Assembly (NCBI GenBank): GCA_023614405.1
Contig: CM042684.1
Location: forward strand, 204,668,941-204,732,940
Source of the DNA: Avena insularis
Lineage: Eukaryota; Streptophyta; Magnoliopsida; Poales; Poaceae
Direction of reading: 5' to 3'
DNA: 64,000 bases
Shown here: piece after piece, positions 45,371-57,139 of the stretch
Layout of the letters: each line of letters begins with the position of its first letter
How positions within the stretch are numbered: the stretch's first letter is position 1
Program-made: the position numbers and the translations under genes
Notes under the pieces: model-generated
Seen by the model: the letters and a program-made list of their open reading frames with translations, nothing else
What the model was told of the DNA's origin: nothing
The model's database searches: none

Positions 45371-46416
45371 TGTTATGGGGTAACCCCATGGGTGGCCCGA
45401 TCTTCACGGATCTCGTGGTCAAATCGATAGGAAAGCGAGGAGAACGGGAGAAGGTAGCGGAAGCGGATGCACACCTCGCGAAGAACACGATGAACACATG
45501 CAAAACACACACGATACAAGACCGATTGCTCTCACCGGTGGCCACCGGTTCGATAGAATCCTCGCAAGGAAAGATCGGTCAACGTGCTCCCTCGATCCCA
45601 CGCGGAGAGGGAAGAACACCTTGGAGAGGGTCTTGACATCTTGGCAAAGGGACACCTATGCCAAGGCCTTGTACAACGAGGGAGGCGCGATGCAAACTCC
45701 AACGAGGTGGTGACGATAGTCGATCCCCTTTGGTAGAAGGGGATGAGGCAAAACTAGAGATTCCACAAAGGGGGTTGTCTTTAGTCTATCATCTATGCCT
45801 CGGGTTAGATGAGAGGGTGGGGGAACTATATATAGGCCAGCCACTAGTTCAAGGGTACTTTAGGAATAAAAGGGGAAAGTCTAGGCGGACTAAGGGGTAC
45901 ATGGGCCAAGTGCCCAGCTGGCGGCGCGCAGGCCCATACGCTCAGGCCGGAGACTCTGGTGTGGGGTTCGGAGACGCCGGTCTAGTCCGAAGACTCCGGT
46001 CTGTCTCCGGTGTCGTCTCTGGAGGGGCCTTCTGGCTATCCTCGAGCTAGATCTGTGGGTCAGTCCGGAGGTGGGTCCGGAGACTCCGGGGTCTGCAGGC
46101 CGGAGACTCCGGGGTGTGCAGGCCGGAGACTCCGGGGTGTGCAGGCCGGAGACTCCGGTGCTCCAGCTGCTGCTTCTTCCATCCTCTCTTCCAAGCCTCC
46201 GTCTTTTCGGGCTTGGTGCTCCAGGCTTCCTCCCATGCCTCCGTACTTGTCGGTGTGAACCTATCATGGATATGGAACGGAGTATGAAGTAGTATACCAT
46301 TCAAGAGGGTAGGAAGTGGTCTCGCATAGAGGAACGGATTCACCTTTGGAGTCCATGACGACTTGGCATAAGTTGGAGACCATGATGTGGTAACGACCGA
46401 AGGTCGGGCTACATCA
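45371..46416 (-). repeat. B1 5' LTR (1046 bp)
   Basis: Plus-strand TGTTATGGGGTAACCCC to GGGCTACATCA. It contains the densest CCGGAGACTCCGG array (45945-46165), with three near-identical units of about 30 bp at 46075-46165, and CTATATATAGG at 45827. Confidence 0.93.
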
Positions 46417-46421
46417 AAGGC
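46417..46421. other. Target site duplication of B1, right copy
   Basis: AAGGC, identical to 31179-31183. Confidence 0.9.
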
Positions 46422-46727
46422 CTTGTACAACGAGGGAGGCGTGATGCAAACTCCAACGAGGTGGTGACGATAATCGGTCCCCTTTGGTAGAAGGGGATGA
46501 GGCAAAACTAGAGATTCCACAAAGGGGTTTTCTTTAGTCTATCATCTATGCCTAGGGTTACATGAGGGGGTGGGGGCACTATATATAGTCCAGCAACTAG
46601 TTCAAGGGTACTTTAGGAATAAAAGGGGAAAGTCTAGATGGACTAAGGGGTACATGGGCCAAAGGCCCAGCTGGCGGCACGCAGGCCCATACACTGAGGC
46701 CGGAGACTCCGGTGTGGTGGTCCGGAG
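46422..46727 (-). repeat. B2 3' LTR, piece 2
   Basis: Continues piece 1 (31183) after the B1 insertion, from CTTGTACAACGAGG to GGTCCGGAG; the last five bases CGGAG are the A2 target duplication. Confidence 0.87.
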
Positions 46728-47728
46728 TGATGTGGCCCAACATACGGAAACCACCTTTGGTCCACATCATGCCACTCTAATCATCACTCCAAAGGTGAAC
46801 TCCTTCCATGCTTTGCCTTTCATTGGTTATGATGTGAATGGAATCCTACTTGAGACAAATGCCCATGATGTGACTAGGTCCATGAACATGATGCCAAGAA
46901 GATGCAACAAGGATGGCCCTGAAGCCAAGACACCCAAGCAAGAGGCCTGGAAGAGAAGACGCAACAAGCTGCTGAAGCAGGACCGGAGTCTCCGGACCAG
47001 CAGACCGAAGTCTCTAGTCTACCACACCGGAGTCTCCGGCCAGTCTCCAGACCGAGCCCGAACCTGCGCCTGGGACAGTCTGAGACCCCCTCCGGAGGCG
47101 ACACCGGAGACAGACCAGAGTCTCCGGTCCACACTGGAGTCTCCGGACCCCACACCGGAGTCTCTGGACCGAGCATCATGGGCCTACGCGCCTCAAGCTT
47201 GGCTTGGCCCATGTAACGCCCCAAACTTCCTGCTTATGCATGTTTTACCCCTAGCTCGTGGCTGGCCTATATATATCCGCCCCCTCCTTGAAACCCTAGA
47301 GATGATGATGAATTAAGGCATGTGCAAACCCTAGATGGGTACCCCCTCTCAATAGTAAATCTATGAGTTGTACAAGGCCTTGGAGTCGGTGCCCTTCTCC
47401 AAGTTGTCAAGACCCTCCTCAAGTGTTTGGTCTCTCCCCTTTGCGATTCTACTTGGTTGCTACTCTCTCCTTGATTTGGATTCTACCTTCCGCTTGCCGA
47501 TCTCTCCTTTGGTGATTCTACCGCAAGTTCTCTCCCCGAGGATTCTATTGGATTGGTTGTTCGAACCAATGGGAGAAAATCGAATTGGGTGTGATTTGGC
47601 GTGTGTTTGTATCTTTACCTTGCATTGGAGTTGTGTTCATCGTGTTCATCATGTTTTCCCTCACTTCCGCCTCAAATCCATGAAGATCGGGCCACTCCAA
47701 GGGTAAATCCACAAGGAGACCCATAACA
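46728..47728 (+). repeat. Family A LTR, copy A2 (5' LTR, 1001 bp)
   Basis: TGATGTGGCCCAACATACGG to GACCCATAACA. Tail-coding start, CCGGAGTCTCCGG array (46980-47170), TATA near 47268-47276. Confidence 0.93.
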
Positions 47729-48983
47729 ACTAGTATCAGCAGCTTTTGGTTGCCACGGATTTGACTTCGCCCTTCAATTTCCACCATAAACTGAAAATTA
47801 CCAAAAATATAGCCCCAAATTGTCTTTGGATCGATCTCTCATTTTGGTGAGTTGATTGTGGTTTTAGTCCAATAGAAACTTGTCTTTGGAGATGGTCTAC
47901 TTGTGCCCTGTGTTTCCCAACCCAATTTGGTCGAAATTTTCTAGATTTGAGGGTTCAAGGGCCGAATTTCCGCTCAAGAATACGAGATGTTCATCGTTCA
48001 GACTCCACACCGGAGTCTCCGGCCCGAAAGACAAGAGTCTCCGGCCCAGACCGGAGTTTCCGGACCGCAAGACTGGAGTCTCTGGCCTACACCGGAGTGT
48101 CCGGCCCAGCAACACCGGAGTCTCCGGCCCTGACAAAATTTTTGACCCCCTTTTCCATTTTTTGACTGATTTCCTTTTGACGTTTGTGTTTCGTGTGCAT
48201 GTCTGTCAACTAACAAAAGCTTCCACAACGCCTCACACTAGACATCGACACCATGGAACTCAAACCATCCCTCCACCAACGGTTGCAAGTGTGACATCAC
48301 CACAAGGTATAACTTGCACCACCCTTGTTAACCCCTTCTTCCTTTGTGTGTTACCTAACCTATCGAGAGTAGATCATCTTGTGTTTGCCGAAGCATTGTG
48401 CGCTTGCTCTTGCATAAGTCATAGTGTAGAGGCAATAACATAAACTTGACTCCATAGCATAGCAAAGAAAGAGGTACAAAAAAAATCTTATAAGCAAAAG
48501 AAAAAGAGAAAGATACCAATACAAATGAGAGTCCAAAGCTTCTAAGCAAGAGCAAGGCAAGCGTACAAATCCGTTGCTTCTCAATCTTTTGGCAAATAGG
48601 CTACGTTCTCTCCTAGTGTTGGCATGAGACCGAGCATTAGTCTTTGTTAGGACCAATTTTGTTCGTTGCTCATTTTCATAGTCGTGTTAGCCACATTAAT
48701 CTCCACCTTGTGTGTATAGTCGTAGGTTCTCGTCACCCTTTTGACCTTTTCCTTTGACATTATTTTTGGTTGGATTTTACCCAAATTTGACAATAACCTT
48801 TTCGTTTGGTTGTTCCATTTTCTATCCATCTTCCTACCCATCCACCATAGGCCTTTGTGTGTGTGTCTTGTGTATTTGCTTTGCTCTCGGCAAGAACAAC
48901 CTTTCCAATTTTTGACTTGGTGAGGCAAGGTAGCACATACCATACCACCAATACCACCCTTGTTTCACTTGTGGTCAAACAAT
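47729..48983 (+). other. Primer site and leader of the A2/A3 element
   Basis: CTAGTATCAGCAGC (47730-47743) is the mutated primer site. CCGGAG-type repeats at 48010-48130; AAGGTATAAC near 48305 and TTTTCATAG near 48682 are conserved with A1 and C. Confidence 0.65.
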
Positions 48984-50603
48984 ATGTCTAGGGAAAGCGG
49001 GGAAAGCGGAGATGGCAACTTCAACAACCAAGATGGTTTTGCTACGCGCCACAACTTATGGGTGCAACGCCAAGAATTCAATGCCCAATTTGAGAGGCTT
49101 GAGAACTGGCTTGATGAAACTTTTCGAGAATTCGACTACCATGACCGGCAACGCCAAGTGGAGCATAATGCTCAATTCCAAGCTCTTCATCAAGCTATTG
49201 CCAACCTCGGCAACTGTCATGGACACCATTCAAGCTCGTCAAGTTCGTCTCGCGTGCGCTCCTCAAGTCATCATGGTGACCCCTCGCGCTCCCATTCTCA
49301 TCATGGAGAACCCCACCACCACAATGGGGAACAACAAGCTCGTCATCGCCATGAACAAGTGGTTGAGCCACAACATCAAAAACCGCACCACACAAGACGT
49401 CATCGACCCCATGATCACCAAGCGCGTCCACAACACCAAGAAGAACATGGTCGCCCTCCACAACAAGCTATGGTACAAGCGCCAACACCACCCCAAGAAC
49501 AAGAACGCCATGGTGAACACAACCGCGTTGATAGGCGCCAACACCCGAACCATGACCATCGCCATCAACAACAACTTCATCGAGCACCACAATGGGGTAC
49601 AAGCGATGATGACGAGATGGCACAACGTGCGAGATGCAACAACCGCTATGCTTAACCCCACCATCGTCATCAACAACCAATGAAAGCAAATGATCCCGAG
49701 CAAAGGCGTAGAAGAAACATTGTGCATCAAGCTCCTCCTCAACCGCGTCCTCGAGAACATCAAGCTCCTCCTCCACCACCACATGCACCAAGTGAAGCGA
49801 GCATAAGGCAAGATCTCTGCAACTATCACCATGAACATGAAGAGGGCAAGTTTGGGAAGCTCAAGTTCATTATGCCCAAGTTCAAGGGAGAAGAAGACGC
49901 CGATGCATACATTGATTGGGAGCTCAAAGTTGATAAGATCTTCCAAGTCCACAACTACTTCGAAGAGAAGAAAGTTGCAATGGCATCCCTTGAGTTTGAG
50001 GACTATGCAAATGTTTGGTGGGAAGACTTCCAAAAGAACCGCGAGAAGAATGAGGAACCTCCAATTGAAACTTGGACCGAGATGAAGGAAGTGATGTACA
50101 CATGCTTCGTCCCCAAGAATTATCGCCAAGATCTCTTTGACAAGCTACAAAACTTGAAACAAGGGACCAAGTTAATTGAAGAGTTCTACAAGGAAATTGA
50201 GAAAACCATGATGCGAGCTGATGTGAGAGAACTCGAAGAGAAAACCATAGCAAGGTTCCTCAACGGTTTGAGCCGCCTAATAAGAAAGATTGTTGACTTT
50301 AAACCATACAAGAACCTCACCGAGCTCCTCCATCATGCTACCAAAGCTAAGCGGCACTTGCAAAAGGAGAATGCATACGAAAAGCAAAAGTCATACTTTG
50401 CGTCTATCAATGCAAATGCTCCCGCAAAGCCAACAAACCAACCAACGAGCTCATCCAAGCAAGCAAAGACCGTGATAGCACCCTCCTCCAACACGACATC
50501 GGATAGTCAAGTCACTTGCTTCAAGTGTGGAGTGAAAGGTCACAAGTCATATGAGTGCACCAACTCACGAGTGATGCTTACGAATGAGAATGGCGCAACC
50601 TAA
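48984..50603 (+). pseudogene. Gag of the A2/A3 element
   Basis: ATG at 48984 opens MSRESGESGDGNFNNQDGF. A coiled-coil-like stretch (NAQFERLENWLDETFREFDY, QVEHNAQFQALHQAIANL) precedes a Ser- and His-rich linker. One stop, TAA at 49653-49655, interrupts an otherwise single frame. The capsid core follows: LKFIMPKFKGEEDADAYIDW, NVWWEDFQKN, CFVPKNYRQDLFDKLQNLKQ, and the zinc knuckle CFKCGVKGHKSYEC (50518-50559). It is close to family C Gag in order and sequence, so it could co-assemble with it (inference). TAA at 50601-50603 stands where the A1 copy has Tyr. Confidence 0.87.
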
Positions 50604-51597
50604 TCCATAAGTGAAAAGGAGTATGAAGCTCTCACTCAAAGAGCTATTGCAAGGATGGCCGCAATGGAAGAGGATGACACACTTGTATGCGAGCATGATC
50701 CGGGCCCCGCACTTGTCATAGCACAAATCTCACCAACAAACTCCATCCCAAGAGAGGACCAATGCCTCAAATCTTCCAAAATCATGCCGGAATTGATGGG
50801 AAGTCCATAAAAGTGATCATCAATGGAGGTAGTTGCCAAAACCTCGCAAGTATGGAGCTTTGTGAGAAACTAAAGTTGCAATGCATAGAGGACCCTCACC
50901 CCTACCATGTCCAATGGCTTGATGACAATGGAGCACTCAAGATAACATCAAAGGTCCACGTCCCCTTCAAGATTGGACCATATGAAGACACTATCGAATG
51001 TGATGTCGTGCCAATGTCCGTGTGCCACATGCTACTTAGAAGGCCATGGCAATACGATAAAGGAGCAATGCATCATGGTTCCACCAACCAATACTCCTTC
51101 AAGTGGAATGACAAGAAATTGGTGCTCCAACCCATGACACCTAGCCAAGTCATCGCATTCAACATGACACCCGTCAACAAGATAAAGCAAGATAAAGACC
51201 CTGGTGAGACGAGTGGTGAGAGAGTGAACCACCATCAAGAGAGTGAGTGCCACAAGACAAAAATGGGTGGAAAAATCATGAGTGCCACGACGCAAGCCAC
51301 AAAATGTGAGAAGAGAGACTTGAGTGTGACCCCTCCTAACAATCATTCATACAATTCTCTCTCTTTGTTGTTGGTTTTGCAAGGTACCCAAGATACACAA
51401 CCAACTACAAGGATAAGGCTACAAGATCTCCAACCACAACATGATGGCAAGATGTACCGCAAGCTCTTCAACAAGTTTGAGAATGGCTTCGACACCGGTG
51501 ATCCGACCATGTACAAGAACAAGGCCAAGGACTCACCTCTTTCCTTGCATGATGAACGAACATCGTCGAAGTCGACTCGTTTTCAAGCGGGGGAAGA
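50604..51597 (+). pseudogene. Protease and junction region of the A2/A3 element
   Basis: A one-base loss near 50770 shifts the frame; from 50762 it is open into the 3' LTR (51793). Protease: VIINGGSCQNLAS, where codon 50822-50824 is Asn instead of the catalytic Asp kept in A1 and C, then ECDVVPMSVCHMLL. After SLLLVLQGTQDTQ the text passes to KLFNKFENGFDTGDPTMY and LHDERTSSKSTRFQAGEDD and then the LTR; the pol genes found in C at this point are missing. Confidence 0.82.
51583..51597 (+). other. Polypurine tract of the A2/A3 element
   Basis: TCAAGCGGGGGAAGA before TGATGTGGCCC; the equivalent at the outer element is 60724-60738. Confidence 0.8.
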
Positions 51598-52599
51598 TGA
51601 TGTGGCCCAACATACGGAAACCACCTTTGGTCCACATCATGCCACGCTAATCATCACTCCAAAAGTGAACTCCTTCCATGCTTTGCCTTTTGTTGGTTAT
51701 GAGGCGAATGGAATCCTACTTGAGACAAATGACCATGATGTGACTAGGTCCATTGAACATGATGCCAAGAAGATGCAGCAAGGATGGCCCTGAAGCCAAG
51801 ACACCCAAGCAAGAGGCCTGGAAGAGAAGACGCAAGAAGCTGCTGAAGCAGGACTAGAGTCTCCGGACCAGCAGACTGGAGTCTCCGGTCTACCACACCG
51901 GAGTCTCCAGCCTGATCTCGACCGAGCCCGAACTCGCTGGGACGATCTGAGACCCCCAGGAGGCGCGACACGGAGACAGACCAAGAAGTCTCCTGCCCAC
52001 CAGACCGGAGTCTCCTCTGCGTGCCTTGTGGCTTGCTTGGCCCATGTAACGCCCCAAACTTCCTGCTTATGCCTGTTTTACCCCTAGCTCGTGGCTGGCC
52101 TATATATATGCCCCCACCCCCTCCTTGAAACCCTATAGATGATGATGAATTAAGGCATGTGCCAAACCCTAGATGGGAACCCCCTCTCAATAGTAAATCT
52201 ATGAGTTGTACAAGGCCTTGGAGTCGGTGCCCTTCTCCAAGTTGTCAAGACCCTCCTCAAGTGTTTGGTCTCTCCCTATCAAGGATTCTAGTATTGCTTG
52301 GTCTCTCCCCTTTGGGATTCTACTTGGTTTCTACTCTTTCCTTGATTTTGATTCTACCTTCCGCTTGCCGATCTCTCCTTTGGTGATTCTACCGCAAGGT
52401 CTCTCACCGAGGATTCTATTGGACTGGTTGTTCGAACCAACAGGAGCAAATCGAATTGGGTGTTATTTGGCGTCTGTTTGTATCTTTACCTTGCATTGGA
52501 GTTGTGTTCATCATGTTCATCGTGTTTTCCCTCACTTTCGCCTCAAATCCATGAAGATCGGGCCACTCCAAGGGTAAATCCACAAGGAGACCCATAACA
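51598..52599 (+). repeat. Family A LTR, copy A3 (3' LTR, 1002 bp)
   Basis: TGATGTGGCCCAACATACGG to GACCCATAACA. The palindrome array (51855-52020) is partly degraded. TATA at 52101-52108. Confidence 0.93.
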
Positions 52600-53024
52600 C
52601 AGAGACTCCGGTCTGGGCCGGAGACTCCGGACTATCTCTGGTGTCGTCTCCAGAGGGGCCTTCTGGCTGTCCTCGAGCTCGATCTGGGGGTCGGTCAAAA
52701 GATGGGTCTGGAGACTCCGGGGTCTGCAGGTCGGAGACTCCGGTGTCTTCAAGCCGGAGACTCCGGTGCTCCAGCTGGTGCTTCTTCCGTCTTCTCTTGC
52801 AAGCCTCCGTCTTGTCGGGCTTGGTTCTCCAGGCTTCTTCCCTTGCCTCCGTACTCGTCGGTATGAACCTATCATGGATATGGGACGGAGTATGAAGTAG
52901 TATACAATTCAAGAGGGTAGGAAGTGGGCTCGCATAGAGGAACGGATTCACCTTTGGAGTCCATGACGACTTGGAATAAGTTGGAGACCATGATGTGGTA
53001 ACGACCGAAGGTCAGGCTACATCA
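52600..53024 (-). repeat. B2 3' LTR, piece 3
   Basis: Begins with the A2 target copy CAGAG (52600-52604) and runs to CAGGCTACATCA, completing the B2 LTR started at 30904. CCGGAGACTCCGG repeats continue directly from the insertion point. Confidence 0.88.
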
Positions 53025-54923
53025 TCGCCCCTCCCTTCAAAAAGAGTCGTCCTCGACTCTAAACGCTCATCACAAAGTAGAAGATGTCGAGAAACCTTCT
53101 TGATCCTGGGGTTCACCATATAGTCGTCCTCGAAAAGATTAACTTGACAACACTTCAATGTTCCTTCACCTTCCATGAAGCCTACAAAGCTCACCACAAA
53201 AGCGAAGCAACACTTAAAGCGTAGCCAATTCATGAAGATTATAGCATGAGTCCTCAAGTAGAGTGAAGTCACCTTAGGATGTAGAGATAGCTCGTTGAGG
53301 AGAAGCCATAGGTAACTCTCTACGGTTCGTCTTGTCAACTTATATTCCATAGAGGTTGATGCGGAAGCAATTGTACCTTCACACAACAAAGACCAAGCAA
53401 CATATGTTTGTATGTGATAGAGGAGCATGTTATTTTTTGCATGTCCATTCTTGTTCACAACACTATTAGCACAACTCAAGTATCGCAAACGAAATACGTA
53501 TGCAAGGTCAAAGTGCATAGGAATTGTTTGAACATCATCCAAATGTGGGAACTCAAAAACTCCATAAAGCGTCTTAGTGTGGCACTCAAAGAAATTAACT
53601 AAGATATAGATCAACATTTTTGATGCAAGGATAGGATAATTCAGCAAAAACACATGAGGAAGAATATCCAAAACAACATCATTATGTGTGCAAATCAACC
53701 ATAGGAAAGAGAAATTGTTCAATATGTTGGATGCCACACACAAATCATCAAGAACCAATATCATGGGGGTATGAGTATCGCAAGCGGAAGCAAAAACAAT
53801 ATGTTTGCAAACAAACCATATGAAAGAGAAAGTGGTCCTTATGTTTGTTGCAACGACAATACGAGAGACTTGGAAGCTCTCGTGACAATACATGCTCATA
53901 ATGGCATTATGGTTGCACACAAAACATCGAAAAGAGAAATTGTTCAACATTTTTGTAGCAACACACAAAGCATTAATATCCAATAGAAACGAGACATGAT
54001 TGACACAAGGTGAAAGAATACCATCAACATGCTTGCAAGCAAACCATAGGAAAGAGCAATTTGTCAACATAAAAGATGCAAAGCATGCGAAAGGTATCCG
54101 AGCTAGGTTCGATCTTGAACTCACTTGGGGGATGCTCTCTAGAGCCCTTTTTGTCAAATCGTGCTCAACCGAGGTTGACATTCTTGTGCGGGTACCTACA
54201 CACATCATAGATAAAAGGAAGAACGTGTGTGCATGGTATAGAAACAAATCATCCATCATGACGTATCTCTTCTTGTGCACATCACCATGAGTGTCAATCA
54301 AGTGTAAAATAGATGCATGGTGAGTATGCAAGTGGGCAACATGCTTATCATGGCATTTACTAAAATCTCCAAAAGTTGAGAAAGCTATGGGGGCCATCTC
54401 AATATAAACCATATTAGAATTATTGTTGCAAGCAAAACAAGTGAAAGTGAAATTATTCATCTTATTGCAAGCAATGGGAGAGATTGTAGAACATTCACGA
54501 CAAAGCATGGTTCGAGGGGTACCATTGGTAACATCCTTGCAAGCAAAACATTGGAAAGAGCAATTGTTCAACAAAGTGCAAGCAATGATATCATCAACAT
54601 AATGTTTAGAGCATGACATGTCTATGGCAATATCATGACAATACAAGGATTCCACATGGTCATCATGATGCATAGCAAAATCAACAAATGTGAATAAGAA
54701 TGGAACATATGTCATGTCACAAGTATCATCCATAGCATGCAAGTCAACACAAATCACCATGCCCACTAGTGGGATCATGGCATCATCAGCACCCGTATTC
54801 TTACCTTGTGCATACCTCTCATATGAAGTGGGTGTTGTGGTAGTGTTGGCCTCCATGTGGGCGACTTCTTCTTGTTGTATGGGGATGGCCTTAGCTTCAT
54901 CCACCATGTACATCTTCTCGGTC
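53012..54923 (-). CDS. Family-B ORF, C-terminal part, B2 copy; unknown protein with Phe/Cys repeats
   Basis: Open for 637 codons on the minus strand, from the retroposon junction to a TGA just inside the LTR. No Gag, protease, polymerase or integrase motif seen. It contains about seven copies of a motif like NNFSFxCFxCxHN (NNCSFQCFACKDV, NNFTFTCFACNNN, TNCSFLWFACKHV, NNFSFRCFVCNHN, TTFSFIWFVCKHI, NNFSFLWLICTHN). It also has two copies of a second module, YHAHTFFLLSMMCVGTR with TSVEHDLTKRALES and YHIQTYVAWSLLCEGTI with TSMEYKLTRRTVES. It ends ESRTTLFEGRGDDVA at the polypurine tract. The B1 copy is collinear, so it is a family feature. It may be a diverged structural protein or a captured sequence; function unknown. 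Confidence 0.6.
54912..54923. other. Target site duplication of the retroposon, left copy
   Basis: ATCTTCTCGGTC, identical to 56222-56233. Confidence 0.92.
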
Positions 54924-56221
54924 AAAGGGACCCTATCTCCCTCTCCCGCACCCTCTCTCCCGCACCCGCGCGGCGGCCCCTCTCCTCCCCGGCTGACCCT
55001 CCCCTCACGATCCTCCCGCCCGCCGCCACCGCCCGGGGCGTCGCCGGGCAAAGATCTGGCGGCGTGGCGGTGGCGGCAGCGACCCTGGCCGCGATCTGGC
55101 GTGGCGGCGGCAGCATCCGCTCCCGTGCTGGTTCAGCGGTGGTGTCGTGGCTGGCAGCGGCTGGGGGTCCTTGGTCCAGATGGCTGCACGCGGCGACGAG
55201 AATCCGTGCCTACGGGCCGAGATCTATTCCGTTCGTCACCGACGCCGGCGCTTAGGATCTTCGGGCCATGCTCGCGGCACTAGGGCACTTGGGGTTGCTG
55301 CCCCTGGCATGGTGGTGGTGACTTCCTTCTCCGTCAGAGTGGTCGGCCAGGCGATCTTGCCGCTTTGCGGCGGATCCTGCTAGTTTCCGGCGGGTATCGT
55401 GGGGGTTGCTGGCTCGGTTTCAATAAAGGGGGTGGTCCTCAGATCTATCTCGCACCAAGACGAAGATCTACTTGATGCGGGTCTCCATTGATCTGGCCAG
55501 AGTGTCTGTTTCCGGAAGGCTCCACCGACGAACTCCCATGGGCGCATATGCCTGGAGCTTGCTGGATCGGAATCAATTCGGTCATGCGCACCTGTGTTTT
55601 TTGCTGGACGATTGGTTTCAGTGGGAGCGCGGTGAAGCTCTGCTACCTGTTACCATCATGTGACTTGTCTTTGACAATACGCATGGTGAAGTCAGATGCG
55701 GAGAATGTCATGAAGGCAGAGACATGTGGGCGAGCTATGGTGGTTTGAGTCTTTATGGCGATGAGGATCTGGCTTGGATATCTGTGACTCGCAGTAGCGT
55801 CTGTTAGAGGGGGCGACATCATAGGAGTTCACAGTCTTACCTTGCAGGGTGAAAACCGAAGGTCTCGCCTTCATTGGTTGTGCCTGGCAATGGCCTTGCA
55901 GAAGGAATTGCTTTGCGAGTGAGGACTTTCTCCAGGGTGAAAACCTAAGATCTTTGATCGGGCGATGATAGCGCTTGTGCACTGTTTCCTTCTTGGAGGC
56001 GTCGCTTTTGGAGGGGCTGGACTCCTGGTGTTGTTTGGGTGGTGGTAGTGTCGCTGCTGTTAAGGATCAGATTCCTGCAGCGGGACTTTTCTTTTTTTGT
56101 AATTCTTCTTATTTTTTTCGGTTGTGTGCATCCGTATTGCCAATAGGATATGCGTTGTTGCAGAGGCTGGGTGTAATTGGTATCCGTGTGATATTAATAT
56201 TTGCTCATTTCCAAAAAAAAA
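54924..56221 (+). mobile_element. 1.3 kb poly(A) retroposon (non-autonomous non-LTR type)
   Basis: GC-rich 5' end, AT-richer 3' end, a terminal A run, and a 12-bp target duplication are marks of LINE-mediated insertion. The B1 copy shows the empty site (ATCTTCTTGGTTGGAGGC near 34058). No reverse transcriptase or endonuclease frame is present; open frames in the GC-rich part are short and exist on both strands. It could be a non-autonomous LINE derivative or a processed copy of a host transcript. The text GGGTGAAAACC occurs twice (55849 and 55937), an internal repeat. Confidence 0.85.
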
Positions 56222-56233
56222 ATCTTCTCGGTC
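56222..56233. other. Target site duplication of the retroposon, right copy
   Basis: ATCTTCTCGGTC after the A run. Confidence 0.92.
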
Positions 56234-57139
56234 GGAGGCATCATCATGTCCAAGCTTGGCGTTTCTTTATCCATGGAACCTAGCACATCATGGGATAACA
56301 CACTAGAGTAGAGGGTAAGTTGTTAGAAATCAAAGTGGTCTCACATGACCTATCAACTACCACTCTCAACTCACTAGGTGTATCGCTCATGCCCTCCAAG
56401 TGGAACACTCAATCTCAGATATGGTGGAGTCACTCCTCTCACTCTTGTTTTCACTCAAGTAGGATAAGTGGCTCTCATACTCACATGGGATTGGTACCAC
56501 ATCATCACTCAAGCATGTAGGGGTAGGCTTGGTTCTCTCAACTCCATGCGCCTCCTTTGGTGAAGGGAAAATCCCATGCTCACCATTCTTGAATTGTCGT
56601 TGCCATCTTGTAGCATAGGCTCTTTACATGGAGCTTGCTCATCCTTCGCCGTGGCCACCTTGGCCTGTGTAGCCATCCTCTTGACATACTCGTCCAACTT
56701 GGCAAAGTAGAGGTCTTCATCTTCCTCCTCCATGAGGTTGCATGCGTCATCTAGGACGTCAAAGTTGGGTGATGAAGCTTGATGGTGTGGAGGAGAACTT
56801 GCTCTTGGTGCCAATTTGGTGGTGGCATGAGTAGTTGAAGGTGCCTTATGATGGTGTTGATGGAGGTCATTGGCATGCCTTGCCAAAGGTTGATGTAGAT
56901 GGCGCACTTGGTCATCCACATGACGCTCGCGACGATGCTCCTTGTCCTTGGCACTCTTCCTATTATGGTGGTGCCTTATTGAGCTTGGTTGGGCATTATG
57001 GGTGGTGCTCAACACGTATTCTTCATCTTCATGGCGAAGATGCCTTGAACGACGTCTTGTATCCTCTTGATGTTGGCGATGTTCTCTAGAGGATGTATGT
57101 CGATGAAGATTCTTTCTTCACGGTGCCTCTTTTGGAAGA

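Larger units (their letters stand above)
31184..46416 (-). mobile_element. Family-B LTR element B1, interrupted by element C
   Basis: Minus-strand element with LTRs 31184-32171 and 45371-46416, perfect flanks AAGGC, and the same ORF as B2 in broken form (43846-42825 and 34141-32172). Element C with its own CTAGA duplication separates the two ORF parts. It is inserted in the 3' LTR of B2, so it is younger than B2. Confidence 0.92.
46728..52599 (+). mobile_element. Second family-A gypsy element (A2/A3), gag-protease only
   Basis: A 5872-bp element with LTRs 46728-47728 and 51598-52599, primer site, leader, gag with zinc knuckle, protease, then directly the polypurine tract. Reverse transcriptase, RNase H and integrase are absent. 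Flanks CGGAG and CAGAG differ by one G-to-A change. It is inserted inside a CCGGAG repeat of the B2 LTR. Confidence 0.9.

Noticed and set aside
45945..46165. Regular palindromic repeats as a possible CRISPR-like array
   Set aside because: Eukaryotic LTR context, no unique spacers of constant length, and the array recurs in every LTR of the group.
54690..55283. 197-codon plus-strand open frame
   Set aside because: It crosses the retroposon target duplication and joins unrelated sequences; a chimera of chance frames.
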